64,000 nt of DNA from contig CAWFEX010000004.1 of NCBI GenBank assembly GCA_963814955.1, positions 434,001 through 498,000 of the forward strand. The letters run 5' to 3'. This document shows positions 26,534 to 33,673 of this stretch, in pieces (positions within the stretch are counted from its first letter, which is position 1; every line of letters starts with the position of its first letter). This DNA comes from DATCJA01 sp963814955 (GTDB taxonomy: Bacteria; Acidobacteriota; Vicinamibacteria; Vicinamibacterales; UBA2999). The notes under the pieces are model-generated. The model did no database searches, had not been told where the DNA came from, and saw only the letters and a list, made by a program, of their open reading frames with translations. The position numbers were made by a program, and so were the translations under genes.

Positions 26534-27994
26534 TTGATCGTGTCCGATTCCGCCGGGTCCGCTCGCGCCAGGTGTTTCGCTCGCGGCACCCGGCCCGCGT
26601 ACGTGGGGCGGGTTGCTCGAAGCGGACCCGCCGTTATAGCTGCGATCGCGCTGGTCCTCGTCGTCGGGCTACCGGCGCGTGCGGTCGCGCACGATATTCC
26701 CAACGACATCATCGTTCAGGCCTTCCTCAAGCCTGAAGGGCAGCGCCTGCGCTTCCTGGTGCGCGTGCCCCTCGTGGCGATGCGCGACGTCGTCATCCCG
26801 CAGAAGGGGTCCGGCTTCATCGACGTCGCTCGCGCAGAAGATGCGCTACGCGAGGCGGCAACTGTGTGGATCGCGCGAGAGGTCGCGCTGTACGAAGAAG
26901 ACACGCGGTTACCGGTTCCGGAGCTCGTCGCCGTGCGCGTATCGCTGCCCTCGGACCGATCCTTTCAGGCGTACGAGACGGCGCTTGCCCATATCACCGG
27001 TCCGCCGCTCACAGACGATAACGAGCTTCCGGTGGAGCAGGTGTTCCTTGATGCCTGGATGGAGTATCCAATCGCCGCGGATCAGTCCCGTTTTGCGATC
27101 AACCCCGGACTCCGGCCCCTGGCGCAGCGCGTCACCATTGTCCTTCGGCTGCTGACGCCGGACGGCCGCGACCGTGCTTTCGAGCTTCACGACGATCCGG
27201 GCGTCGTGCTCCTTGACCCCCGGTGGCACCAGGCGGCCGCAGGATTCGTTCGGTCGGGTTTCGGTCACATCCTCGACGGGATCGACCATCTGCTGTTTCT
27301 GCTGTGTCTGGTGATCCCGCTCCGGCGGTTCCGCACACTCGTGCTGGTGGTCACGGCCTTTACCGTGGCCCACTCCATCACCCTGATTGCCTCCGCGTAC
27401 AACTGGGCGCCAGGAGCGCTGTGGTTTCCACCGCTCGTCGAAACGCTCATTGCCACCTCGATCGTCTACATGGCGCTCGAGAATATCGTCGGCGCGAATC
27501 TGACGCGCCGCTGGATCATCACGTTTGCGTTCGGGCTGGTGCACGGCTTCGGGTTCTCGTTCGCGCTGCGCGAGACGCTGCAGTTTGCGGGTTCGCACCT
27601 GCTGACGGCGTTGCTGGCGTTCAACGTCGGCGTCGAGCTGGGTCAGATCGTGGTCCTCGCCGCGGTCGTGCCCGCCCTCAACCTGCTGTTCCGGTTCGTC
27701 GTCGCCGAGCGCATGGGGACGATCATCCTGTCGGCGATCGTCGCCCACACGGCGTGGCACTGGATGACGGAGCGCGGGTCGCAGCTGCTGCAGTTTCCGG
27801 TGCCGGCCTTCGACGCGGAACTGCTTCTGACATTGGTCCGATGGACGATCGGGATCGTCGCGTTTGCGGCCCTGATCTGGGTTGCACGCGTTCTGGTTGG
27901 AATGAAGGAACGACGTTCGGGTCCGCGCCCGCGTCCGGGTCCGGCTGAAGCCGGACACTACGTACGCGAAGTACGCGAAGAAATCGGGTCATAG
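26534..27994 (+). CDS. HupE/UreJ family membrane protein, N- and C-termini touched by repeats
   Basis: 486 residues if started at TTG 26534; GTG 26540 or GTG 26603 are alternatives, the last giving a tidy signal peptide ending AVAHD. About 200 residues of extracytoplasmic beta domain are followed by about six membrane helices with HupE/UreJ_2 motifs (GFGHILDGIDHLLFLLC, HSITLIAS, GLVHGFGFSFALRE, HTAWHWM). HupE proteins carry Ni or Co; here the metal is unknown. Residues from bases 26599-26634 match a repeat also at 60920-60967, and the tail GPAEAGHYVREV is encoded by a REP palindrome. Confidence 0.85.
   Translation: MIVSDSAGSARARCFARGTRPAYVGRVARSGPAVIAAIALVLVVGLPARAVAHDIPNDIIVQAFLKPEGQRLRFLVRVPLVAMRDVVIPQKGSGFIDVARAEDALREAATVWIAREVALYEEDTRLPVPELVAVRVSLPSDRSFQAYETALAHITGPPLTDDNELPVEQVFLDAWMEYPIAADQSRFAINPGLRPLAQRVTIVLRLLTPDGRDRAFELHDDPGVVLLDPRWHQAAAGFVRSGFGHILDGIDHLLFLLCLVIPLRRFRTLVLVVTAFTVAHSITLIASAYNWAPGALWFPPLVETLIATSIVYMALENIVGANLTRRWIITFAFGLVHGFGFSFALRETLQFAGSHLLTALLAFNVGVELGQIVVLAAVVPALNLLFRFVVAERMGTIILSAIVAHTAWHWMTERGSQLLQFPVPAFDAELLLTLVRWTIGIVAFAALIWVARVLVGMKERRSGPRPRPGPAEAGHYVREVREEIGS
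27939..27961 (-). repeat. REP-like palindrome inside the HupE-family coding tail
   Basis: GTCCGGCTGAAGCCGGAC then ACTAC, so the GTAG foot lies on the minus strand. In frame it encodes PGPAEAGHYV of the preceding protein. Confidence 0.8.
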
Positions 27995-28009
27995 ACACCG
28001 TCGACACGC

Positions 28010-28033
28010 GTAGTGTCCGGCTTTAGCCGGACC
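28010..28033 (+). repeat. REP-like palindrome (GTAGT foot)
   Basis: GTAGT plus GTCCGGCTTTAGCCGGAC. Perfect arms. With the next copy and the inverted copy at 27939 it forms a cluster of three within 130 bases. Confidence 0.8.
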
Positions 28034-28042
28034 AAGACAGCT

Positions 28043-28066
28043 GTAGCGTCCGGCTTCAGCCGGACC
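28043..28066 (+). repeat. REP-like palindrome (GTAGC foot)
   Basis: GTAGC plus GTCCGGCTTCAGCCGGAC, differing from the copy at 28010 only in the core (TTCA for TTTA) and one foot base. Confidence 0.8.
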
Positions 28067-28084
28067 ACGAATGCGAGGTGACAG

Positions 28085-29305
28085 ATGGCAAGACGACACC
28101 TGCTGGTTGGGACGATCTTCGTTGTCGCGATTGGGATCCTGGCCGTCACTGAAGTCATTCTGCAGCGGTCCGTGGAGGCGCAGGAGGGCGGCGGTTCCGT
28201 TCGAGCGCCACGATTTGAAGTAGATCCGTTCTGGCCGAAGCCGCTGCCGAATCACTGGGTCCTCGGGTCGGCCATCGGGGTCTGGGTAGACGAGCGCGAC
28301 CACGTCTGGATCATTCATCGCAGCTCGGCGACGCTCGACGAGAACGAGAAAGGCGTCGAGATGAAGACGGCCGAATGCTGCTCCGGGGCGCCGCCGGTGC
28401 TGGAGTTCGATCCGAACGGCAATCTCGTCCAGTCGTGGGGCGGTCCGGGCCAGGGCTACGAGTGGCCCCAGTCCAATCACGGCATCTTCCTCGATCACAA
28501 GGGGAACGTGTGGATTGGCGGGAACGGCGCGGGTGATTCTCACATCCTCAAGTTCACCCGGAATGGCAAGTTCATCGCGCAGTACGGCAAGGCGGGCGTG
28601 CACCGCGGTCCGACCAATGCTGAGGGGCTGTCGACCTACGCCGGCGACAGCAACGATCAGCAGAACTTCGGTCGTGTCGCGAAGATCTTCGTCGACCCGC
28701 GCGACAACGAAGCCTACATTGCCGACGGTTATCTGAACAAGCGCGTCGCCGTGCTCGATGCCGATACGGGGAAGATGAAACGATACTGGGGCGCGTACGG
28801 CAATAAGCCGGATGACAGGAACCTCGGTCCGTACAATCCTGATGCGCCGCCTGCGCAGCAATTCCGCAATCCCGTGCACTGTGCGGACCTCGCCAACGAT
28901 GGTCTGTTATACGTCTGCGATCGCGTCAACGACCGCCTCCAGGTGTTCCGCAAGGACGGGACGTTCGTCAAGGAAGGGTTCATCGCCAAGCGAACGGGGG
29001 CGTCTGGCTCGGTATGGGACCTCGCGTTCTCACGCGATCCGCAGCAGCAGTACCTTTTCGTGGTCGATGGCATGAACAGCAGGGTGTGGGTCGTCCTGCG
29101 ACAGACGCTGGAAGTCGTCGCCAGCTTCGGGGACGGCGGTCGCCAGGCCGGGCAGTTCTACGGCGTGCACAGCATTGCGATCGATTCGAAAGGCAACCTG
29201 TACACGACGGAAACGTGGGAAGGAAAGCGTCTCCAGAAGTTCGTCTATCGGGGCATCGGCACGATCCCGCGGCAACATCAAGGCGTAGTGTGGCCGAGGA
29301 CATAA
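28085..29305 (+). CDS. Exported NHL-repeat beta-propeller, copy 1
   Basis: 406 residues. N-terminal uncleaved-type signal or anchor (about 7-24), then a six-bladed NHL-type propeller: RFEVDPFWPKPLPNHWVLG, VWVDERDHVWIIHRS, GIFLDHKGNVWIGGNG, DNEAYIADGYLNKRV, VHSIAIDSKGNLYTTETWEG. A CC pair (AECCSGAPPV) is conserved in the next gene. The ligand or reaction is unknown; some NHL propellers are peptidylglycine lyase-like, but no catalytic residues can be assigned. It has a close tandem paralogue directly downstream. Confidence 0.82.
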   Translation: MARRHLLVGTIFVVAIGILAVTEVILQRSVEAQEGGGSVRAPRFEVDPFWPKPLPNHWVLGSAIGVWVDERDHVWIIHRSSATLDENEKGVEMKTAECCSGAPPVLEFDPNGNLVQSWGGPGQGYEWPQSNHGIFLDHKGNVWIGGNGAGDSHILKFTRNGKFIAQYGKAGVHRGPTNAEGLSTYAGDSNDQQNFGRVAKIFVDPRDNEAYIADGYLNKRVAVLDADTGKMKRYWGAYGNKPDDRNLGPYNPDAPPAQQFRNPVHCADLANDGLLYVCDRVNDRLQVFRKDGTFVKEGFIAKRTGASGSVWDLAFSRDPQQQYLFVVDGMNSRVWVVLRQTLEVVASFGDGGRQAGQFYGVHSIAIDSKGNLYTTETWEGKRLQKFVYRGIGTIPRQHQGVVWPRT

Positions 29306-29333
29306 GGGCAAAGGGCAAAGGGCAAAAGACCAA
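29306..29333 (+). repeat. Heptamer tandem repeat between the NHL paralogues
   Basis: GGGCAAA three times, then AGACCAA. It begins immediately after the stop of the first NHL gene. Confidence 0.75.
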
Positions 29334-29422
29334 GGCAGGGAGGCCTAAAGCCGAAAGCCAACCAAAACGCGCTTGGAGAACACTCCCTCCGGTGCTAGGC
29401 TACGCCACACGAGGAGAACTGT

Positions 29423-30655
29423 ATGGCGAAGCGGAATGTGCTGATCGGCGTGGCTTTCGTTGCTGTCCTCGCGGGGCTCCTGATGACCGACGTGGTGCTT
29501 CAGCGCGAAGTCGCCGCGCAGACCAACGGCGGCGGCATGGTGCGCGCGCCTCGCTTCGAAGTGGACCCGTTCTGGCCCAAGCCTCTGCCCAATCACTGGC
29601 TCCTCGGCGCCGCCATCGGCGTGTGGGTGGACGAGCGCGATCACATCTGGATCATCCATCGCAGCTCGGCAACGTTGAACAACAACGAGAGAGGCGCAGA
29701 GCTGAACCCACCGACCGGCGAGTGCTGCAAAGGCGCGCCGCCCGTGCTGGAGTTCGATGCCGAAGGCACCCTCGTCAACTCATGGGGCGGCCCCGGACAG
29801 GGTTATGAATGGCCGCAGTCCAACCACGGGATCTTCGTCGACCACAAGGGCAATGTGTGGATCGGCGGCAATGGCGCGGGCGATTCCCACGTCCTCAAGT
29901 TCACGCGCACGGGCAAGTTCATCGCGCAGTACGGAAAGGCAGGCATCCACAAGGGGCCTGTCGATGCGGAAGGGTTGTCGACTTACGCCGGCGACAGCAA
30001 TGATCAGCAGAACTTCGGCCGTGTTGCGAAGATCTTCGTCGACCCGCGCGACAACGAGGCCTACATCGCCGACGGTTATCTGAACAAACGCGTCGCGGTG
30101 CTCGACGCCGATACCGGCAAAATGAAGCGCTACTGGGGCGCGTACGGCAACAAGCCTGACGACAGAAACCTCGGCCCCTACAATCCGGACGCGCCGCCGG
30201 CGCAGCAGTTCCGCAACCCCGTGCACTGCGCGGATGTGTCGAACGACGGGTTCGTCTACGTGTGCGACCGCGTGAACACCCGGCTCCAGGTTTTCACGAA
30301 GGAAGGGAAGTTCGTCAAGGAGAACTGGTACGCCAGACGGAGCCTTGCCGACGGATCCGTGTGGGACGTCGCGTTCTCGAAAGATCCGCAGCAGACCTAC
30401 ATCTTCATGGCCGACGGCCGCAACCAGAGGGTCCGCGTCATCCGGCGCGACACGCTCGAGGAGTTGACGGCATTCGGCGACGGCGGCCGCTACCCGGGAC
30501 AGTTCTTTGGCGTCCACAGCATTGCGATCGACTCGAAAAACAACCTTTACACAACGGAAACATACGAAGGGAAGCGCCTTCAGAAGTTCGTGTATAAGGG
30601 CGTGGGCAACGTGCCCAGGTCGCAGGGTGTCGCCTGGCCGCGGGGGACACAGTAG
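29423..30655 (+). CDS. Exported NHL-repeat beta-propeller, copy 2
   Basis: 410 residues, the same architecture as copy 1: anchor, RFEVDPFWPKPLPNHWLLG, CC pair in GECCKGAPPV, and an identical central stretch of more than 90 residues (STYAGDSNDQQNFGRVAKIF through FRNPVHCAD). Differences concentrate at the N-terminus and around the loops after VHCAD. This is a tandem duplication, kept nearly identical by recency, gene conversion or strong constraint. Downstream comes a 259-base gap with two REP palindromes and no gene. Confidence 0.82.
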   Translation: MAKRNVLIGVAFVAVLAGLLMTDVVLQREVAAQTNGGGMVRAPRFEVDPFWPKPLPNHWLLGAAIGVWVDERDHIWIIHRSSATLNNNERGAELNPPTGECCKGAPPVLEFDAEGTLVNSWGGPGQGYEWPQSNHGIFVDHKGNVWIGGNGAGDSHVLKFTRTGKFIAQYGKAGIHKGPVDAEGLSTYAGDSNDQQNFGRVAKIFVDPRDNEAYIADGYLNKRVAVLDADTGKMKRYWGAYGNKPDDRNLGPYNPDAPPAQQFRNPVHCADVSNDGFVYVCDRVNTRLQVFTKEGKFVKENWYARRSLADGSVWDVAFSKDPQQTYIFMADGRNQRVRVIRRDTLEELTAFGDGGRYPGQFFGVHSIAIDSKNNLYTTETYEGKRLQKFVYKGVGNVPRSQGVAWPRGTQ

Positions 30656-30670
30656 CGTCGGTGGCTTCGT

Positions 30671-30696
30671 GTAGGGGCCGACCTTCAGGTCGGCCC
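30671..30696 (+). repeat. REP-like palindrome with GGCCGACC arms
   Basis: GTAG foot followed by GGCCGACCTTCAGGTCGGCC with perfect arms. Same CTTCAG core as the GTCCGG-armed copies but unrelated arm sequence. A degraded copy (GGGACACCTTCAGTGCC) follows at about 30708-30724. Confidence 0.8.
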
Positions 30697-30728
30697 GCTC
30701 TGGTCGCGGGACACCTTCAGTGCCTCCG

Positions 30729-30754
30729 GTAGCCGGAGACCTTCAGGTCTCCGG
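30729..30754 (+). repeat. REP-like palindrome with CCGGAGACC arms
   Basis: GTAG foot merging into CGGAGACCTTCAGGTCTCCG with perfect arms and the CTTCAG core. Lies between the second NHL gene and the DUF6152 gene. Confidence 0.8.
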
Positions 30755-30914
30755 TCACCTCAGCCCCAGCAATATTTCTGAGTATAGAAGAGGGCATCCG
30801 GCGCCCAAGGAAACCGGCATTCCTGACAAAGAATTCAGGTACTCTTCAGAGGTGTCCTGGCGCAGGTCGGCTACGATCGGGTAGCGAAAAACTTCGCGCT
30901 TCAGGAGGAATCGG

Positions 30915-31316
30915 ATGACGCGTCGTTTGGCTGCGCTGGTGGCGGCCTGTGGGTGCCTGCTTGGGGCGCACGCGTACGCTCATCATTCGTTTCCGGGCAC
31001 CTACCTGGAAGATCGCACGATCACCATTCAGGGCGAGCTGGTCCAGATCCTGTACCGCAACCCGCACTCATTCATACAGGTCATGGTCAAGGAGGGTGAC
31101 GGGACTCTTGCCCGCTATGCGGTGGAATGGATAGGTGCGAGCGAGCTTGGCCGGCAAGGTGTCACCGCCGCCACGCTGAAGAACGGTGACTTCGTCGTCA
31201 TCAGCGGCACGCCGGGGCGCAACCCCACCGATCACCGCGTTCGCATGACCAGCCTGCGGCGGCCTAAAGACGGATTCGGCTGGAAGATACCATCCGACCG
31301 GATGATGAAGAACTGA
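30915..31316 (+). CDS. DUF6152 family secreted protein
   Basis: 133 residues. Signal peptide ends AHAYA, then HHSFPGTYLEDRTITIQGEL at the mature N-terminus, a His-His start typical of DUF6152. An OB-like small beta domain follows (VEWIGASELGRQGVTAATLK, GDFVVISGTPGRNP). Family members often sit beside PQQ-type dehydrogenases and propeller proteins in Acidobacteriota and Proteobacteria; the paired N-terminal His could bind copper (inference). Ribosome site aggagg before ATG 30915. Confidence 0.8.
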   Translation: MTRRLAALVAACGCLLGAHAYAHHSFPGTYLEDRTITIQGELVQILYRNPHSFIQVMVKEGDGTLARYAVEWIGASELGRQGVTAATLKNGDFVVISGTPGRNPTDHRVRMTSLRRPKDGFGWKIPSDRMMKN

Positions 31317-31320
31317 ACCA

Positions 31321-31427
31321 CGGAACCACACACGAAGGACGCGAAGACACGAAGAGCGTCGTGAACTTATACCTTCGTGCTCTTCGCCTTCGTGCCTTCG
31401 CGATCTTCGTGCTCTTCGTGGTTACGG
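31321..31427. repeat. Nonamer-like repeats forming a large inverted repeat between convergent genes
   Basis: Left arm: repeats of cacgaagga-like units (31327-31353). Right arm: their complement, gctcttcgccttcgtgcc and following, to gtggtta (31379-31426). The arms can pair into a long imperfect hairpin that could end transcription of both the DUF6152 gene and the convergent BNR gene. It overlaps the BNR gene's 3' end by a few bases. Confidence 0.6.
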
Positions 31428-32657
31428 AAGCTGCGCCATCGCAGTCTGCAGCTGAAGTGCACCGCTCGCGTCTATCGCGCTGTCAGTCCAGGCAAAAATC
31501 AGCTCGTCGTCGATACGCGCGATGCGCGGGTAGCCGCTCGCCTGGCCTCCGGTGACGGCGGCGACGTTGACGGGCGCCGACTTCGCACCTGAGGGCTCGA
31601 CGCGTCGAATCCGGAAATCCGAACGTCCCTCCGCGTACTCGACCCACGACGCGACCGCCGACCCGTCGTCGAGGAGCTCGACATCGACCCGGCCCAACGA
31701 TCCGCCGTCGTCCAGCCGAATCGGCATGCCCCAGGTCCGGCCCGCATCCGTTGAAAACGCCGCGTAGACCTGACCCAGATCGTTCTTGACCGTGAACCAG
31801 GTTGCCACGACATTGCGCCCTCGCGCCGTGAGCATCGGACCGTTGACAGGGCAGAAGTCGAGCTTCCAGTTGTCAGCGGCAACCGCAGTCGCTGTGGTCC
31901 ACTTGCCGTTCTCGAGGCGCGACACCGCGATGTCGCGCACCTCGTCATCACTGCGGTCCCTGAATGCGGCCAGCACTCCGTCGGATGTTGCGACGGCCGT
32001 GGTGGGGCAGCATTCGCACACCTTATGGTCGATCTCCACGTCCGTGGTCTGCTTCCAGGCGGAGTCGAACGCCGCATACCGCAGGGTCATCGTCCCTGTG
32101 TCCGGTTTGTCGAAATCGAACGTACTGTTGCGTCCATCGAGCCATACGACGGCGAGCGTGTTGCCTGGCATCTCGAGCAGCGATGCAAAGCCATGCTGCG
32201 TCTTGGTTCCATCGTTGTGCGGCATGAACGAAGGCGCCCACGTCTTGCCGTTGTCTTTCGAATACGAAAGGCGCAGGTTGTACGCTTCCGTAATCGGATC
32301 GAGCTGTTGCAGCCACTGTGCGACGAGCGTCCCGTCGGTCAGTCGCATCACGGACGGCACGTCCGCATAGCTGAGGAACCAGTCGTTTCCCGACGCGGCG
32401 GTTACGGCCGGCGACCATCCCGACCCCATGCGCTCGGCGAATTTCAGGTGCGACGTCGTGCCGACGCGTTCGACCCAGCTGAGAATGCGCCCCCGCCCTG
32501 AGTCCACGATTTGTGGTTCGCTGCTGTTCGGACCAGCCGGTGAGGCGAGTCGCTGCACGGAGACGGTCCATGCGGCCGGTTCGGTTCTGCCGCAGGAGGC
32601 GGTGACGGCGACGAGGGCAATGCCGGCAAAGGGCAGCAGGTGTGTTCGCATTGGCAT
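31422..32657 (-). CDS. BNR/sialidase-like beta-propeller lipoprotein
   Basis: 411 residues if started at ATG 32657 (MPMRTHLLPFAG; ATG 32651 also possible). The signal ends VTASC, a lipobox, so probably lipid-anchored. Exo-sialidase/BNR propeller blades with S/T-x-D-x-G-x-T-W Asp boxes: SYSKDNGKTWAPS, STDAGRTWGMP. A CECCPTTAV cluster is present. No arginine triad typical of true sialidases can be identified with confidence, so the enzymatic role is open. Diverges from the TauE-type gene. Confidence 0.78.
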   Translation of the reverse strand: MPMRTHLLPFAGIALVAVTASCGRTEPAAWTVSVQRLASPAGPNSSEPQIVDSGRGRILSWVERVGTTSHLKFAERMGSGWSPAVTAASGNDWFLSYADVPSVMRLTDGTLVAQWLQQLDPITEAYNLRLSYSKDNGKTWAPSFMPHNDGTKTQHGFASLLEMPGNTLAVVWLDGRNSTFDFDKPDTGTMTLRYAAFDSAWKQTTDVEIDHKVCECCPTTAVATSDGVLAAFRDRSDDEVRDIAVSRLENGKWTTATAVAADNWKLDFCPVNGPMLTARGRNVVATWFTVKNDLGQVYAAFSTDAGRTWGMPIRLDDGGSLGRVDVELLDDGSAVASWVEYAEGRSDFRIRRVEPSGAKSAPVNVAAVTGGQASGYPRIARIDDELIFAWTDSAIDASGALQLQTAMAQLP

Positions 32658-32764
32658 CGTTGTGTGCGCACAGCATACCATCGGGGGGTTGACCCGGATC
32701 GGAAGGCTCCTGGCAGCGCTCTGAGCTCCGTCCGCTGCTCGACACGAGCAATCCAACGCACGCG

Positions 32765-33496
32765 ATGTTGTTCGAAGTCCTGATCGTTCTGTCCGCGTTC
32801 GCCGGCGGTATCGTCGCGGCGGTGACCGGCTTTGGAATCGGCAGCCTGCTCACGCCGGCGCTTGCATGGCAGGTCGATGCACGACTGGCGGTCGCGGCGG
32901 TGTCGATTCCTCACTTCATAGGAACGGCGTTTCGATTCTGGCTCCTGGGTGGGCGTGTGGACCGTCGAGTGCTGTGGAGCTTCGGCTTGATGAGCGCCGC
33001 TGGCGGTCTTGCCGGCGCTCTGCTTCAGGAGCGGTCGAACACTCCCGCGCTGCTTCTGCTGTTTGGCGGGTTGCTCTTGTTCAGTGCCGCCGCCGAGCTC
33101 ACAGGGTTTGGCCGGCGTCTCCGCTTTGGGGGAATGATCGCGTGGCTGGCTGGAGCCGCATCAGGCATGCTCGGCGGACTGGTCGGCAACCAGGGTGGCA
33201 TACGGTCTGCGGCGCTGCTTGGCGTCGATCTCCCGAAACAGGCATTCGTGGCCACCGCGACGGCCGTTGGGTTGATGGTCGATGCGGCGCGCGTTCCTGT
33301 CTATCTGTGGTACCTCGGCGATGAAATCACCAGCCTCAGCGGCTCGATTGTGCTCGCGACGATTGGCGTCATTGCCGGTACGGTTTTCGGTAACCGCGTT
33401 CTCGCACGCATGCCCGAGCGTTCCTTCCGGCGCACGGTCGCCGTTCTGCTTGCGCTTCTCGGGGCGGCGATGGTCATCCGTGGAATCCTGGATTAG
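32765..33496 (+). CDS. TauE/SafE family membrane transporter
   Basis: 243 residues. About eight membrane helices in two similar halves, each with a Gly-rich loop: GIVAAVTGFGIGSLLTPAL near the N-terminus and ASGMLGGLVGNQGGIRSAAL after the midpoint. This matches COG0730 sulfite/organosulfonate exporter-like permeases. Substrate unknown. It lies just upstream of the copper group, 33 bases before the YHS gene, but is not clearly tied to metals. Confidence 0.85.
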   Translation: MLFEVLIVLSAFAGGIVAAVTGFGIGSLLTPALAWQVDARLAVAAVSIPHFIGTAFRFWLLGGRVDRRVLWSFGLMSAAGGLAGALLQERSNTPALLLLFGGLLLFSAAAELTGFGRRLRFGGMIAWLAGAASGMLGGLVGNQGGIRSAALLGVDLPKQAFVATATAVGLMVDAARVPVYLWYLGDEITSLSGSIVLATIGVIAGTVFGNRVLARMPERSFRRTVAVLLALLGAAMVIRGILD

Positions 33497-33529
33497 GGAA
33501 AGCGTTACATTGAGTAGAGGACACAAGCC

Positions 33530-33673
33530 ATGGAAAAGGATGTGGTGTGCGGCATGCAGGTCGATCCAAGCAAGGCTGCGGCAACCAGCGTGTACGACGG
33601 GAAGACTTATTACTTCTGCTCGAAGGCCTGCAAGATCAGGTTCGATGCGAATCCGGCTCAGTACGCCAAGTGA
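33530..33673 (+). CDS. 47-residue stand-alone YHS-domain protein
   Basis: MEKDVVCGMQVDPSKAAATS is the N-terminus; then KTYYFCSKACKIRFDANP completes a single YHS domain (about residues 5-45) with Cys7, Cys30 and Cys34 as likely metal ligands. Too short for most ORF callers. It overlaps the downstream P-type ATPase by GTGA, and that ATPase carries its own YHS domain of the same pattern. A soluble copper/silver shuttle or delivery protein for the pump is the natural reading (inference). Confidence 0.85.
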   Translation: MEKDVVCGMQVDPSKAAATSVYDGKTYYFCSKACKIRFDANPAQYAK

